In this document: positions 1-9,065 of the stretch, one piece after another
Layout of the letters: each line of letters begins with the position of its first letter
Numbering within the stretch: position 1 is the stretch's first letter
Origin: Heliobacterium chlorum
Lineage (GTDB): Bacteria; Bacillota; Desulfitobacteriia; Heliobacteriales; Heliobacteriaceae
Reading direction: 5' to 3'
Assembly (NCBI RefSeq): GCF_014502795.1
Contig: NZ_JACVHF010000004.1
Span: 62,001-126,000 of the forward strand
DNA: 64,000 nt
Made by a program: the position numbers and the translations under genes
The notes under the pieces: generated by a model
Told to the model about the DNA's origin: nothing
Databases searched by the model: none
The model's input: only the letters and a program-made list of their open reading frames with translations

Positions 1-289
1 TGGTCAAGTTCCTATCGGTAAGCATCTTAAACCAGACATCACCATTCTTTATGATACCAACAGCGAAGGCTTCTCGAAAAACATCTCTCGGCGATCTTGC
101 CTCGACAATCCCTTTGTATTCAAGCGTTAACTTCATTAGTTTCCAAGCGACCTCATACGTGAATTCAAATCGCCGAATAACGGCGTCATATATATAGTCG
201 TTTGAAATTTCTTCATTAAGAATATCTTCTAGCCTGCTTATCGCCTTACGATACGTATCAAGTTTTTCTTTAACCTTTTGATTAACCAT
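1..289 (-). CDS. HI0074-family nucleotidyltransferase substrate-binding protein, 3' end cut by window edge
   Basis: Reading back from an ATG at 289 gives 96 codons open to the window edge. The protein is close to the one at 6768-7163: both share the block YDAVI(R/K)RFEFTYE followed by AWKLMK, then a PRD(V/I)F(R/K)EA segment and a DRNLT motif. This is the four-helix HI0074 family (HEPN-like), which normally pairs with a small MNT-type nucleotidyltransferase. By analogy with the second copy the partner gene should lie just beyond the left edge, but that is inference. The chain lacks its last ~25 residues here because the window ends, not because it is broken. Confidence 0.8.
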   Translation of the reverse strand, partial: MVNQKVKEKLDTYRKAISRLEDILNEEISNDYIYDAVIRRFEFTYEVAWKLMKLTLEYKGIVEARSPRDVFREAFAVGIIKNGDVWFKMLTDRNLT

Positions 290-576
290 GATAAAGTCAC
301 CCTCACAGCCTCTTGTCGGAAAATTTACCATTTGGGTTTTGACCGTTTAATATGTTTCTCATAGTCTTAAGTCAAGCGTGTTCACCTACATTATTGACTG
401 AGAATTTATTATCAATTACCGATTTTTGCAAACAAGCCTTTTGGGGGGTACACCCCCGATCAACTGAATGGAACTAATTACCGCTAACGTTGAGCCGTAC
501 CATTTGCAATAAGCCCTATAACTGTTCATAGACTAAAGTGCTGCAATAGGCGCGTGTAAACTTGTAAAACGGAGGG

Positions 577-1716
577 ATGACGTTGGTAGAACGACGGATC
601 TGCCCCAAATGTGGGGAGCCCCTTTTACAGAGCGATCTTTTTTGTGGTAACTGTGGTGCCAAACAAACCGTTGGTTTGGAAACTGAACAGACACAGGCGC
701 AGGCGCAGGCACAATTGCAGTCGCAAGGAGGAACAACGTCTTTCGGACAACAAGCAGCGATAAAGCTGGACGGCAAGACAGGTATACTCGCAATTGTAGG
801 CGCTGTCATGGTCGTCGTACTTTTGGTGTCTGCCGCCGGCTATTACACTTGGAAGCTATTAAAAGCAGATAAAGAGATGATGGTCAAGAGGGGAAACGTT
901 CTTCAACAAGTCAGTTTACAGAACGAAACGTTGGCCCAAGTTGCGGAAGATAATCTGGCCCCAACGAAAAAGGCTTTGATTCATGAACGCTTAACAAGCC
1001 TTCACACGAGTATGGATAACTTTTTAGGACAAGGGAAACTATACTTTGATGCCAAGAACGAGTCCGAAGATTTTCGTCAGTTTGAGCAGTACATACAGAA
1101 GGAAAAAAGGCTGATTGAAGAAACGGAAAAATTGCTGCAGGAGACCGACTATGACGACGCCTTATCGTCTAATGGGGAAGCCCTGAGGTTGATAGACGAA
1201 GTAAAGGCTCAAGCGGGGATATTGAATCAGTCCTATTCTTTTGACAGAGAGGCGGGTCTATCCCGGTTAAGGGAAGAATTACAGAAGAATGTTCAGGTGC
1301 TAGCCCCAAAACGAGTAGAGCCAAAAAATCCGGGAAAACAGGAAAATCCTAATTCGGCTGAGGAATCGAATGGTCGGCAGTCGTCAGTAACCATCATACA
1401 GCAATACGGCAATCCATCGAGCATACCGGGCCGCTATCCCTGGACCGCCTACCGCGCCGTGACTTACGATGACCTCAATGGGATGTCCAAAGAAGAACTG
1501 GACATCATGCGCAACGAAATCTACGCCCGCCACGGTTGGATTTTTGAACTGGCTCAATTTCGAAACTATTTCGGCCGGCAGTCATGGTATCAGCCTGGGG
1601 GAAGGTTTAGCCAGCGGCAGCAAGTGAATGAAGCGGTGTCGAATTCCTTGACGCCCTTGGAAAAAGCAAATGCTGAAAAGATTTTGGAATACCAGAAAGC
1701 GAAGGGACAATGGTGA
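577..1716 (+). CDS. Zinc-ribbon, single-pass membrane protein with C-terminal YARHG domain
   Basis: The N-terminus is a zinc ribbon (C9xxC12 and C23xxC26), followed by a Gln/Ala-rich repeat, one membrane segment at about 69-91, a charged and probably coiled-coil stretch, and a C-terminal YARHG domain with its name-giving motif in NEIYARHGWIF. YARHG domains are extracellular in many Firmicutes and are often found near peptidoglycan enzymes; the next gene is an amidase, overlapping by one base. GGAGG sits directly against the ATG at 577, so a TTG at 583, six bases further on, may be the true start. Substrate and partner are unknown. A role in envelope or cell-wall sensing is only inferred from context. 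Confidence 0.75.
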   Translation: MTLVERRICPKCGEPLLQSDLFCGNCGAKQTVGLETEQTQAQAQAQLQSQGGTTSFGQQAAIKLDGKTGILAIVGAVMVVVLLVSAAGYYTWKLLKADKEMMVKRGNVLQQVSLQNETLAQVAEDNLAPTKKALIHERLTSLHTSMDNFLGQGKLYFDAKNESEDFRQFEQYIQKEKRLIEETEKLLQETDYDDALSSNGEALRLIDEVKAQAGILNQSYSFDREAGLSRLREELQKNVQVLAPKRVEPKNPGKQENPNSAEESNGRQSSVTIIQQYGNPSSIPGRYPWTAYRAVTYDDLNGMSKEELDIMRNEIYARHGWIFELAQFRNYFGRQSWYQPGGRFSQRQQVNEAVSNSLTPLEKANAEKILEYQKAKGQW

Positions 1717-2513
1717 TGGTAAAGGGAAGAACACTCATTGCTCTCCTGACGGCAGTGCTCATTTGCGGAGCTGTTGGGATCAGCGGCTGTAGTGAAAAAG
1801 ACGATAAAAATGTTAGAAATGAAAAAGCCCTACATGATGCAGTTCTATCCTCATCAGAAACTGAAAGTGTGGTTGGGAAACAAGCAAAGACGGTCCTGTG
1901 CATCGATCCTGGTCATCCTTCCGATGGGGACGACGGGTTGGAGGTGCAGCATGGTCTTCGCGAGGCAGACGTTACCCTCCAAGTGGGCCAACGACTAGCA
2001 TCGATTCTGGAAAAGAAATACGGTTTCCAGGTGATCTTGACCCGCCAAGATAAGGAGACGATCGTATCGAATCAAGCCAGAGCGAGGAAAGCCAATGAAG
2101 CTCAAGCCGCATTATTTTTCCGGCTCCATTGTGACTCAGAGCCCTCCGAGAAAAGAACAGGCTTTACGGTGTACTATCCGGACCGTCAAGGAACGGTCGA
2201 CGGTGTAACGGGCCCGTCGACAGCTGTAATCGAAAAGAGCCGTGTAGCTGCCGAAGCGATTCATGGAGAACTCGCTGAGGGGATGGGTGAACAGTTAAAA
2301 GACAACGGGGTTCGTACGGATGCCCAGACCTATATCGGGAGTAAGCAAGGGGCGCTGACGGGATCCATTTACAGTCAAGTGCCTGTTGCCTTGGTGGAGA
2401 TGGTTTTTCTAAGCAATCAAAAAGACGCACAGTTTATCGGTAGTCCGGAAGGGCAGGAAATCATGGCCGCTAGCTTGGCGAAGGGGATTGTAAAGTCTCT
2501 AAAAACAAATTAA
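1716..2513 (+). CDS. Lipoprotein N-acetylmuramoyl-L-alanine amidase (Amidase_3 family)
   Basis: The protein cleaves the bond between N-acetylmuramic acid and L-alanine in peptidoglycan. A hydrophobic leader ends in a lipobox-like GISGC at about residue 25, so it should be a membrane-anchored lipoprotein. The Amidase_3 zinc site is visible: H in IDPGHP, E in LREADVT, H in FRLHCDS, and the catalytic E in ALVEMVFLSN. The start at 1716 overlaps the stop of the preceding gene (TGATG) and stands nine bases after GGG; an ATG at 1710 is the alternative. The overlap implies translational coupling with the YARHG protein. A strong terminator follows at 2572. Confidence 0.9.
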   Translation: MVKGRTLIALLTAVLICGAVGISGCSEKDDKNVRNEKALHDAVLSSSETESVVGKQAKTVLCIDPGHPSDGDDGLEVQHGLREADVTLQVGQRLASILEKKYGFQVILTRQDKETIVSNQARARKANEAQAALFFRLHCDSEPSEKRTGFTVYYPDRQGTVDGVTGPSTAVIEKSRVAAEAIHGELAEGMGEQLKDNGVRTDAQTYIGSKQGALTGSIYSQVPVALVEMVFLSNQKDAQFIGSPEGQEIMAASLAKGIVKSLKTN

Positions 2514-2571
2514 TTTGATAACGAAGTGATTTGATGAAGTAGAATCAAACAGAATTAAATACCCACAGAAG

Positions 2572-2624
2572 AAAGACGATAACTCTTTTTCCGATAACCG
2601 GGATAGAGTTGTCGTCTTTTTCTA
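2572..2624 (+). terminator. Rho-independent terminator after the amidase gene
   Basis: The 15-bp arms at 2572-2586 and 2605-2619 pair with one G-U, enclose an 18-base loop and run into TTTTT. It closes the two-gene YARHG/amidase unit. Confidence 0.85.
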
Positions 2625-2798
2625 TCCTGCTTATTCCGAAACTTGTTATCAATATGTATCGAAAGTACACGCAAGATGTGGTCTTGAAAATGCCTATTAC
2701 ATAGGATAAACCGCATTTTATTATCAAAGTGTATAAACAAACCCATTGCGTTTTCCGTAACATGGTATAGAAAAAGGTCTAATTCGCCTATAGAAAGG

Positions 2799-4826
2799 GT
2801 GTATGCGGTGCATTTTAGTCTGAAGAGGACGGGTAGCGTAAAGACATTACGGATAAGAGTATTGCTAATATCCTTGGCAATCGCCTTGATTCCCCTGTTG
2901 GTCAGCAGTATATATCAGATCAACAGTTATCGAGATGAAGTAACATCACTCATTATAAATCGTCAAAAAGAAGTTGCTGAAGACAAAGCGGAAGAGTTAG
3001 ATCTGTGGCTTGAACACAGAGTCGATGAATTGGCCAAAATAGCTAACGTCTACCCCGAGTTAAAAACCGCCACTATCAATGATGTTGTTCCAATTTTACA
3101 GAAAATACAACGCCAGTACGATGGCATCGAAAGGGTCGTATTTGCAGATAAAACAGGGAATTCCATCAATGACCAGCAACAAAAGATCAACTTATCCGAT
3201 AGAACCTATTTTAAGCAAGCACAGCAATCGGATTCAATTGTAATCAGTGACATTATCATCAGCAAGACAACAGGAAATAAAAATGTGGCCTTTGTCCTTC
3301 CGTTAAAAAATGAAGCAGGGCAGTTTATTGGTATCTTTGGGTTGATGTATAACGCGTCGGGGATTGAAACGATCGTTAAGGATATCAAGGTAGGAGAAAC
3401 GGGGTACGGTTATTTAGTCTCTAAAGACAGAGTATTCTTAGTTCACCCGGATGCTGAAAAGGTTGGGAAAATGTTTGAAGAACTCAACCCCAGTCAGTTA
3501 AGTCTTTTTCAAGAGACAGTGTTCAAAAAAGATAACGGGGAAATAGAATATGTAGCTTCAGATCAAACAGAGAGGCTCGGTTTTTATCAAAAAGTGCCCT
3601 TAACGAATTGGAAACTTGTCGTCACCGGCAAGAAAAATGAGCTCTTTGGAGGAATTCAAGCTTCGGTGATCACTACGGCGGAACTCGTCGCGGTCACCAT
3701 CATCATCATCGTTATCGTTGCTGTGTTTGCAGTGAGGGCTTTTACGAGACCGATAGAAAAAATCAACCATCTCCTCGGTCAAACCCGAGATCTCGACTTG
3801 ACTTACGATCCATCGAAGGACCAGGAATTGAACTCTTATTCTTATGAATTTAGAAGTATGGCAGATTCGCTGATCAATACCAGGCAATTATTAAGAGAAC
3901 TGTTGAGCGAAATAACAACGACGGCAAATGTCGTCGATAACCACTCCCGAAACTTAGCGAAGCTGATCAGTGATACGGCTGTCTCCGTCGATGATATTGC
4001 TCATGCCACAGACGACTTAGCGAAGGGCGCCTCGGAACAAGCGAAGGACTCGGAGGAAGCCGTTCATAAGCTGAGTGACCTATCTGAGAAAATACGCCTA
4101 TCGGTGGAAAACTCCGACACCATTCAGAGCGAGATCGAGGGGGTGGGAAAAGCCAACGAGGAGGGGATCAGTGCCATTAGCGATCTAAAGCAGGCGGTTA
4201 AAGAAAATGTTGACGCCACATCAAATGTGGGGCTCCAGGTCGATGTGCTGGATAAAAAATCGAAGTCAATTACGGCCATTACCGATATGATCAAATCCAT
4301 TGCCAGCCAGACGAATCTGTTAGCATTAAATGCGATGATTGAATCAGCCCATGCCGGCGAAGCGGGAAGGGGCTTTGCGGTAGTCGCTGAGGAGATCAAA
4401 AAATTGGCGGAGCAGGTATCTAATCATGCCGAAGAAATTGAAAACACCACGAGCGATATTCACGAAGAAATTACGAAAACCAAAGAGATCATGGAATCGA
4501 CGAAAGACGTCATTCTCAGAACGTCCTTAGCCTCGGAGGCTACAGAGGGGAAGTTTGACAAAATTAATGCATCGATCAATCGCATCGTCGGTAAAATCGG
4601 CAGTCTATCTAGCAGTATCATGGTCGTCAATGAGGAAAAAGATATCGTAGTCAGTTCTGTTGAAAGTATCTCCGCCATCGCCGAGGAGTCGTCAGCATCA
4701 ACGGAGGAGATCTCCGCATCGCTACAACAACAGGCTAATGTTGTCGATGAGATCGCCAAATCGGCGCAGCAGCTCAGTGACGTTGCCGATAGGTTAAAGC
4801 ATACCTTGGAGCAGTTTAGATTGTAA
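2799..4826 (+). CDS. Methyl-accepting chemotaxis protein with extracytoplasmic dCache-type sensor
   Basis: This is a transmembrane chemoreceptor that signals to CheA/CheW. The order is: membrane segment at about 20-40, a periplasmic-type double-Cache region (dCache_1-like, with YFKQA and a [10 protein letters not shown] segment typical of the family), a second membrane segment at about 285-310, HAMP, then a long cytoplasmic signalling rod. The hairpin tip reads [24 protein letters not shown] over its centre in two parts, close to the conserved MCP tip. The start is GTG at 2799, with AAAGG just before it; GTG at 2808 is possible. There are no che genes nearby. The ligand cannot be told from sequence. 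The transcript ends at the terminator at 4852. Confidence 0.92.
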   Translation: MYAVHFSLKRTGSVKTLRIRVLLISLAIALIPLLVSSIYQINSYRDEVTSLIINRQKEVAEDKAEELDLWLEHRVDELAKIANVYPELKTATINDVVPILQKIQRQYDGIERVVFADKTGNSINDQQQKINLSDRTYFKQAQQSDSIVISDIIISKTTGNKNVAFVLPLKNEAGQFIGIFGLMYNASGIETIVKDIKVGETGYGYLVSKDRVFLVHPDAEKVGKMFEELNPSQLSLFQETVFKKDNGEIEYVASDQTERLGFYQKVPLTNWKLVVTGKKNELFGGIQASVITTAELVAVTIIIIVIVAVFAVRAFTRPIEKINHLLGQTRDLDLTYDPSKDQELNSYSYEFRSMADSLINTRQLLRELLSEITTTANVVDNHSRNLAKLISDTAVSVDDIAHATDDLAKGASEQAKDSEEAVHKLSDLSEKIRLSVENSDTIQSEIEGVGKANEEGISAISDLKQAVKENVDATSNVGLQVDVLDKKSKSITAITDMIKSIASQTNLLALNAMIESAHAGEAGRGFAVVAEEIKKLAEQVSNHAEEIENTTSDIHEEITKTKEIMESTKDVILRTSLASEATEGKFDKINASINRIVGKIGSLSSSIMVVNEEKDIVVSSVESISAIAEESSASTEEISASLQQQANVVDEIAKSAQQLSDVADRLKHTLEQFRL

Positions 4827-4851
4827 TTCACTCAAGAATAAAACGTCGTAA

Positions 4852-4894
4852 AAAAGAAGTCGTACCGGGATTGAAACCGGTACGACTTCTTTTT
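4852..4894. terminator. Bidirectional terminator between convergent genes
   Basis: A 17-bp perfect stem (4852-4868 with 4877-4893) is flanked by A-runs on the left and T-runs on the right. It can therefore end both the chemoreceptor transcript on the plus strand and the small membrane-protein transcript on the minus strand. Confidence 0.9.
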
Positions 4895-4916
4895 CTGGAA
4901 TTATCGAAAATCAATT

Positions 4917-5195
4917 TTAGATTAACATGATGAGGACCCCGAAAGCGGCCGAATAAACAAGCAGGTTTATTCCCAGAATCATAGTTCCGATCATCGCGAT
5001 TTCTGACCCGCTGCCAGTGAGCCGCCCCTTGCGCCAATCCAGGAAAAGTGTAAGCCAGAAGAAGGCGACAAAGAAAAAGATCATGGGCACACCCTGTAAC
5101 CAAGGTGCCTTATAATAGCCGAAAATCAAGCCAGCCGCGATCGACCAGAGCCAGCCGTCGAACCATTTTTTTTGTTTCCCCGTTAGCGGTAACAT
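4917..5195 (-). CDS. Small three-helix membrane protein, unknown function
   Basis: The 92-residue protein has three hydrophobic stretches (about 13-32, 36-55 and 66-90) and a basic N-terminus. I do not recognise a family. AAGGG lies nine bases before the ATG, and codon use is like its neighbours, so it looks like a real gene. It ends next to a bidirectional terminator and stands alone. The next minus-strand gene upstream, at 5245-5835, is only 49 bases away and may share its transcript. Confidence 0.65.
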   Translation of the reverse strand: MLPLTGKQKKWFDGWLWSIAAGLIFGYYKAPWLQGVPMIFFFVAFFWLTLFLDWRKGRLTGSGSEIAMIGTMILGINLLVYSAAFGVLIMLI

Positions 5196-5244
5196 CCGAA
5201 TTCCCTTCTTTCATTCGCGGATAGCAGTCATTCTCTAAGCGGAA

Positions 5245-5835
5245 CTATCGTTGAGCCGATGGGACGACCGCTTCAAAATCTGCCGACAGTACGAGCATAA
5301 CATTCTTCGCCGCATCCCGTGCCGCTCGAGCGTCTTTCGGCGAATTAGCACCGAATATGTAGTCTTCGAGCTGCTTTTTCTGTGTTTCCACGGATAGGGC
5401 CAGTGCTTGGGCCGATTGTATCGTTTGGGGTGCAGGGGACGAGGAAAGATGATCGAGTAAATGGCTGATGCTTTGACTAAACCGGTTGCGCACTTGGCAT
5501 AAGTCGTCCCGGATCATCTCATCGTCTTGGGCGAGCAGACTGTTGAGTACCGGTGAAGGAAACGAACGGGCTGCTCCCAGACTGTAGGCTCTAACGCAGG
5601 CTTCTGAGGTTAAAGCGGCTTCTGACTGCCCATAGCTTTGCAGCGTTTCTTGAAGGTGCTCGAGCAGCACGTCAAGCATGTACAGGTCACGCAAGGTTTG
5701 ACCGCTGTGATCTGTACTGTCTGTTTTCACTGTGGAAGCAGGTTGAGAGAAGTGATACACGTTTAGGGAAATGGAAATGAACAAGGTAAAGAGGACTACC
5801 ATCCAGCGATGAGGCAGCTTAGTTTCTGGATTCAA
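5245..5835 (-). CDS. Membrane-anchored protein of unknown function
   Basis: The protein has one N-terminal membrane segment (about residues 10-28) followed by a helical, mostly soluble domain with an Asp/Gln/Leu-rich pattern that could form a helical bundle outside the membrane. No known family is recognised. The start is placed at TTG 5835, six bases after GGAGGGG; the longer reading frame that begins at 5850 would put that ribosome site inside the gene. It is probably cotranscribed with the small membrane protein downstream (4917-5195). Confidence 0.65.
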   Translation of the reverse strand: MNPETKLPHRWMVVLFTLFISISLNVYHFSQPASTVKTDSTDHSGQTLRDLYMLDVLLEHLQETLQSYGQSEAALTSEACVRAYSLGAARSFPSPVLNSLLAQDDEMIRDDLCQVRNRFSQSISHLLDHLSSSPAPQTIQSAQALALSVETQKKQLEDYIFGANSPKDARAARDAAKNVMLVLSADFEAVVPSAQR

Positions 5836-6025
5836 CGAATACCCCTCCAAGGGCTTTTTCCCTCAGTATATCAGTGTAAGGCTTATAAACAAAGATAGGA
5901 CAAGGGGTTTAGCTATGCTGAACAATCAGCAAAAAAGATAGCCTAAAGTTTTATCTATAGGCATAAATCAATAGATGGAGATATCGTGTTAGCATCAGGG
6001 CTTCTTTCTAGAGCGACTAACTATC

Positions 6026-6445
6026 ATGCAGATTCACTCACTATTCTATGTTCCGAGAAAGGACAAGTTGATTCGAATGAGGGAGGATGTAGAAAAGCTT
6101 ATGGAACTTGAAAGAGAACAGGCGGAAAGGCAAGAAAAGGAAGAGAACAACCGCACCGTGGTCAGATACCTTTGCGGGGGCTATAAACGCAAGGTCATTT
6201 TCAACGGCCGCTGGTTGATTCGGGACGTCGAAGGAGAAGGGGATGTAAATACGCTCTACTCAGTAGCCCTTACGGCTAAAGAGCAGTTGTTTGTACTCAT
6301 CGTCAACAGGGAGACAAATGAAGGTGATTATCTCGTCTTCCCGACCTTTGATGAAATGTCCGATTCTGACCAGGTTCCGCCGAATATTTTGGAACTGGTC
6401 GCTGGTGAACTTGGAGAAGAGTGCATAGAGTTTTTGGATATCTAG
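6026..6445 (+). CDS. Hypothetical cytoplasmic protein
   Basis: About 120-139 residues, with a charged N-terminal helix rich in Glu, Arg and Gln, then a mixed alpha/beta C-terminal part. No family is recognised, and there is no signal peptide or membrane segment. The start is uncertain: the ATG at 6026 has no clear ribosome site, while AAAGGA at about 6058 stands before a TTG and a later ATG (6077). The gene ends tail-to-tail with the nucleotidyltransferase, and the two stop codons share the palindrome CTAG at 6442-6445. Confidence 0.6.
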   Translation: MQIHSLFYVPRKDKLIRMREDVEKLMELEREQAERQEKEENNRTVVRYLCGGYKRKVIFNGRWLIRDVEGEGDVNTLYSVALTAKEQLFVLIVNRETNEGDYLVFPTFDEMSDSDQVPPNILELVAGELGEECIEFLDI

Positions 6446-6771
6446 GCCTGTTCCAAACCTAAACCACCACTTTTCTTCCGATAGAACTCAATGCCATCAC
6501 GTTCGATTTTTGACCGGAGGTCTTCATTATGAATAGTCTTCATATCAATGACATCGATTTTATAAATTCCGGCAGCTTCATCGAGGTCTAAATATAGACT
6601 CGGTGATAAATCACCACGGTGATAAATGGCGAAATCAATATCGGATTGCTTTTTGTAATCTCCTCTTGCTCGCGAGCCAAAAATAATGACTTGCTCTACC
6701 TCCGGATACTGGGAAAAGATATCAGTCAAGGCGAGAGTGACAGATTCATTCAATCCAAACATGGCGTTCAC
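6442..6771 (-). CDS. MNT-type minimal nucleotidyltransferase
   Basis: A small DNA polymerase beta-like nucleotidyltransferase. The active site shows GSRARGD at about 32-38, then the metal-binding SDIDF (D44, D46) and a third acidic residue in KIDVIDM. In MNT/HEPN toxin-antitoxin pairs this enzyme class adenylylates and silences its helical partner; in the HI0073/HI0074 pair the partner is a substrate-binding subunit. The start overlaps the end of the HI0074-family gene (6768-6771, ATGA-type), so the two are coupled. The partner here has an early stop codon (see 6768-7163). Confidence 0.88.
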   Translation of the reverse strand: MNAMFGLNESVTLALTDIFSQYPEVEQVIIFGSRARGDYKKQSDIDFAIYHRGDLSPSLYLDLDEAAGIYKIDVIDMKTIHNEDLRSKIERDGIEFYRKKSGGLGLEQA

Positions 6772-7163
6772 AGTTTCCTCTCGAACGTTGTTTTCAAGGT
6801 TGTTAGATGCACAAAATAAATCGCTTTAACACGGTAGTAAATGGCACGTGCGCTAGACTCATCGTAGATGTGGCTGGTTAGGTTTCTGTCTTTTAACATA
6901 GATATCCAAACCTCGCCATCTTCAATGATTCCTGTAACGTATGCTTCTTTAAAAATGTCTCTGGGGAAGCGTAAGTCAGCGCCCCCTTTGTATTCCATGA
7001 ATGACTTCATCAATTTCCAAGCCATTTCGTAGGTAAACTCAAACCGTTTTATTACTGCGTCATAGAGATATTCAGGGGGATTCTCTACGTTTAAGGCACC
7101 TTGCAGTCGTTCCAATGCTTTTCGATAATTGTGTAAATTTCCCTATACTCGTTCCTCATTCAC
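6768..7163 (-). pseudogene. HI0074-family partner of the nucleotidyltransferase, with an in-frame stop at codon 7
   Basis: The natural start is GTG at 7163, right after GGAGGAG. Codons 1-6 read VNEERV, codon 7 is TAG (7143-7145), and the same frame then continues with GNLHNYRKALERL, matching the N-terminus of the paralogue at 1-289 (KEKLDTYRKAISRL). The rest of the protein is intact to 6768. Either the gene is broken by a nonsense change, or translation restarts at TTG 7115 to give a version without helix 1; a read error is also possible. The family is a four-helix HEPN-like partner of the nucleotidyltransferase downstream. Confidence 0.75.
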
Positions 7164-7281
7164 ATTTACTCCTCCAATTATCTTATAAGATACCCATTTG
7201 GTAACGAACTTTAGAGATTCATATACCATATTTTACCAAAAACATTGTTTGATTGATAGAATCGTAGGTTAGAAAGACATG

Positions 7282-7322
7282 AAAAAAGCTCTGCAAGGCC
7301 GAGGCTCTGCAGAGCTTTTTTT
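7282..7322. terminator. Bidirectional terminator downstream of the ECF transporter operon
   Basis: AAAAAAGCTCTGCA pairs with TGCAGAGCTTTTTT across a short loop. It lies 44 bases after the end of the EcfT gene on the minus strand. Confidence 0.9.
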
Positions 7323-7365
7323 AATCTCTAAAGTTGGCATTGGTGATGTTGGTTAGAATCGTTGG

Positions 7366-8139
7366 TTAGAATCGCAGAAGGACTGCCACGGCGACAGCGC
7401 TCAACAATGCGACGATGACCATGATATCGACAGCCCCCGGCTTTTCCGTACGGTAATAGGTTCTCCCCGGCAAACCGAAACCTCGTGTTTCCATGGCCAT
7501 GGCCATTCGTTCGGCCCGCTGCAGCGAGATCATGACCAAAGGGAGCGCCAAGGGAAAGATAGTCTTTAATCGAGCCAGCGGTCCGCCGCCAGAAAAGTCA
7601 TGGGCCCGGGCCTCCTGGGCTTGGCCTATCAGTCGAACCTCTTCTAGAAAAGTGGGGATGAAACGAAGTGCTGTAATGAAGAGGAAGGCGTAATCATAGG
7701 GGACTTTCAAGTATTCTACCAGCGACAGGACGGTGCTACGGGCTGGTGTCGTCGTTAAAAAGAGCAAGAAACTGGTGACGATGACCATCATCCGCAGGGC
7801 TATGGAAATGCCGAAAAGGATCCCTTGGTCGGTCACGGCCAACCCTGGCAGAGAGGAAACGGGAGCGAAAAGAACCGTTCCCTCGGGATAGAAGAACATC
7901 TGCAATAGTACCAGGAAAAAAGCCACCTTGAGAAGCCCTTTTACGGCGGAGAGGATTTCTTGGCTTACGGAGGCCAAGGCGGCGATACCGAGCAGGCTGA
8001 AAAAGAGCAAAAGTAGAGGCAGTGGCTGGGAGAGCAACATGCTGATGGTCAGCACGGCTAGGGCAAAGAGGAGCTTGGTCAAGGCATGGAGCCGGTGAAC
8101 GGGTGAACCGGTGGGAATATATTCGATACTTACTGACAT
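7366..8139 (-). CDS. ecfT: ECF transporter transmembrane component EcfT
   Basis: EcfT is the membrane scaffold that couples the ATPase pair to the substrate-binding S component. About 257 residues with several membrane helices. The two coupling-helix motifs that contact the ATPases are visible near the C-terminus: ARAHDFSGG (an ARG-type motif) and METRGFG. The start overlaps the end of the upstream ATPase gene by 10 bases. It is the last gene of the operon S component, EcfA, EcfA, EcfT, and a terminator follows. Confidence 0.93.
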   Translation of the reverse strand: MSVSIEYIPTGSPVHRLHALTKLLFALAVLTISMLLSQPLPLLLLFFSLLGIAALASVSQEILSAVKGLLKVAFFLVLLQMFFYPEGTVLFAPVSSLPGLAVTDQGILFGISIALRMMVIVTSFLLFLTTTPARSTVLSLVEYLKVPYDYAFLFITALRFIPTFLEEVRLIGQAQEARAHDFSGGGPLARLKTIFPLALPLVMISLQRAERMAMAMETRGFGLPGRTYYRTEKPGAVDIMVIVALLSAVAVAVLLRF

Positions 8140-9029
8140 GCGGCTACACCCCCTGAGCAGTTCTCGTCGAACGAATCTCTGGCAATAATCCGAGACGAAC
8201 GTCGGGCGATGGACGTGGCAAGTGCTTCCACAGTTCCAGCGTCGCTGTGGATACCGAAGGCGGCCAAACGCTGTTCTAACTCTGCCGTCGGCGGCAGACG
8301 CAGTCCGGCACTCGTAAGGGCCTGTTCTTGGCGAAAGAGTTCTTGCGGTGGAGCGTCGATGACCAGTTTTCCGTCATCGATCAGCAAAACGCGATGAGCA
8401 TGTTCCTGCACTAGTTCCATATCATGAGTGATGAAAAGAATCGTGTGACCCCGGCGGTTTAATTCCCGCAAGATCTCCATGATCTGTTCCGATTCTTGGT
8501 AGTCCTGGCCGCTTGTTGGCTCGTCAAGGATGATCACGGCTGTTTCCATGGCGAGCACCGACGCTAAGGCGGCTCGTTTGCGCTGTCCGCGACTGAGGTC
8601 ACCGGGATCTCGATCCCGATACTCAGTCAGGTCGACGGCTTTGAGGGCACTATCGACGCGGGCGGTCAGTTCATCGCCCCGCAGGCCAAGGTTTCGGGGG
8701 CCGAAAGCGATCTCGTCAAAAAGGCGTTCATGGAATATCTGATGATCGGGGTTTTGAAATACGTAGCCCACGGTTCGTGCCAATTGGGCGACGGGAAGTT
8801 TCGCTGTGTCCTGGCCATCAAGAAGAACCGTACCGGCTGTTGGCCGCAAGAGGCCGTTAAAATGTTTGGTCAAGGTGGTCTTGCCGGCACCGTTACGACC
8901 AACGACGGCGATCATCTCACCGGTGTTGATCGTGAGATCGATTCCTTTGAGGGCTTCTCCGCCGGAGCGGTAGGTATGTTTTAACTGCCGAACCTCTATC
9001 AAGGGCCGGCCTGTCAGCTTTGCGGGCAT
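8130..9029 (-). CDS. ecfA: ECF transporter ATP-binding protein (EcfA)
   Basis: An ABC ATPase powering the ECF transporter. Walker A is GRNGAGKTT at about 44-52, the Q-loop follows in VFQNPDHQ, the signature is LSRGQRKR, Walker B is VIILDEPTSGQD and the switch His is in FITHDMEL. GGAGG stands eight bases before the ATG. The 'FQNPDHQ' Q-loop is characteristic of Ecf/Cbi ATPases. It overlaps EcfT and follows the second ATPase by 36 bases. The C-terminal ~50 residues extend past the core domain. Confidence 0.93.
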   Translation of the reverse strand: MPAKLTGRPLIEVRQLKHTYRSGGEALKGIDLTINTGEMIAVVGRNGAGKTTLTKHFNGLLRPTAGTVLLDGQDTAKLPVAQLARTVGYVFQNPDHQIFHERLFDEIAFGPRNLGLRGDELTARVDSALKAVDLTEYRDRDPGDLSRGQRKRAALASVLAMETAVIILDEPTSGQDYQESEQIMEILRELNRRGHTILFITHDMELVQEHAHRVLLIDDGKLVIDAPPQELFRQEQALTSAGLRLPPTAELEQRLAAFGIHSDAGTVEALATSIARRSSRIIARDSFDENCSGGVAACQ

Positions 9030-9065
9030 TGATTTGTCCTCCCTGGTGGATAGAGCAGCTTGCAG

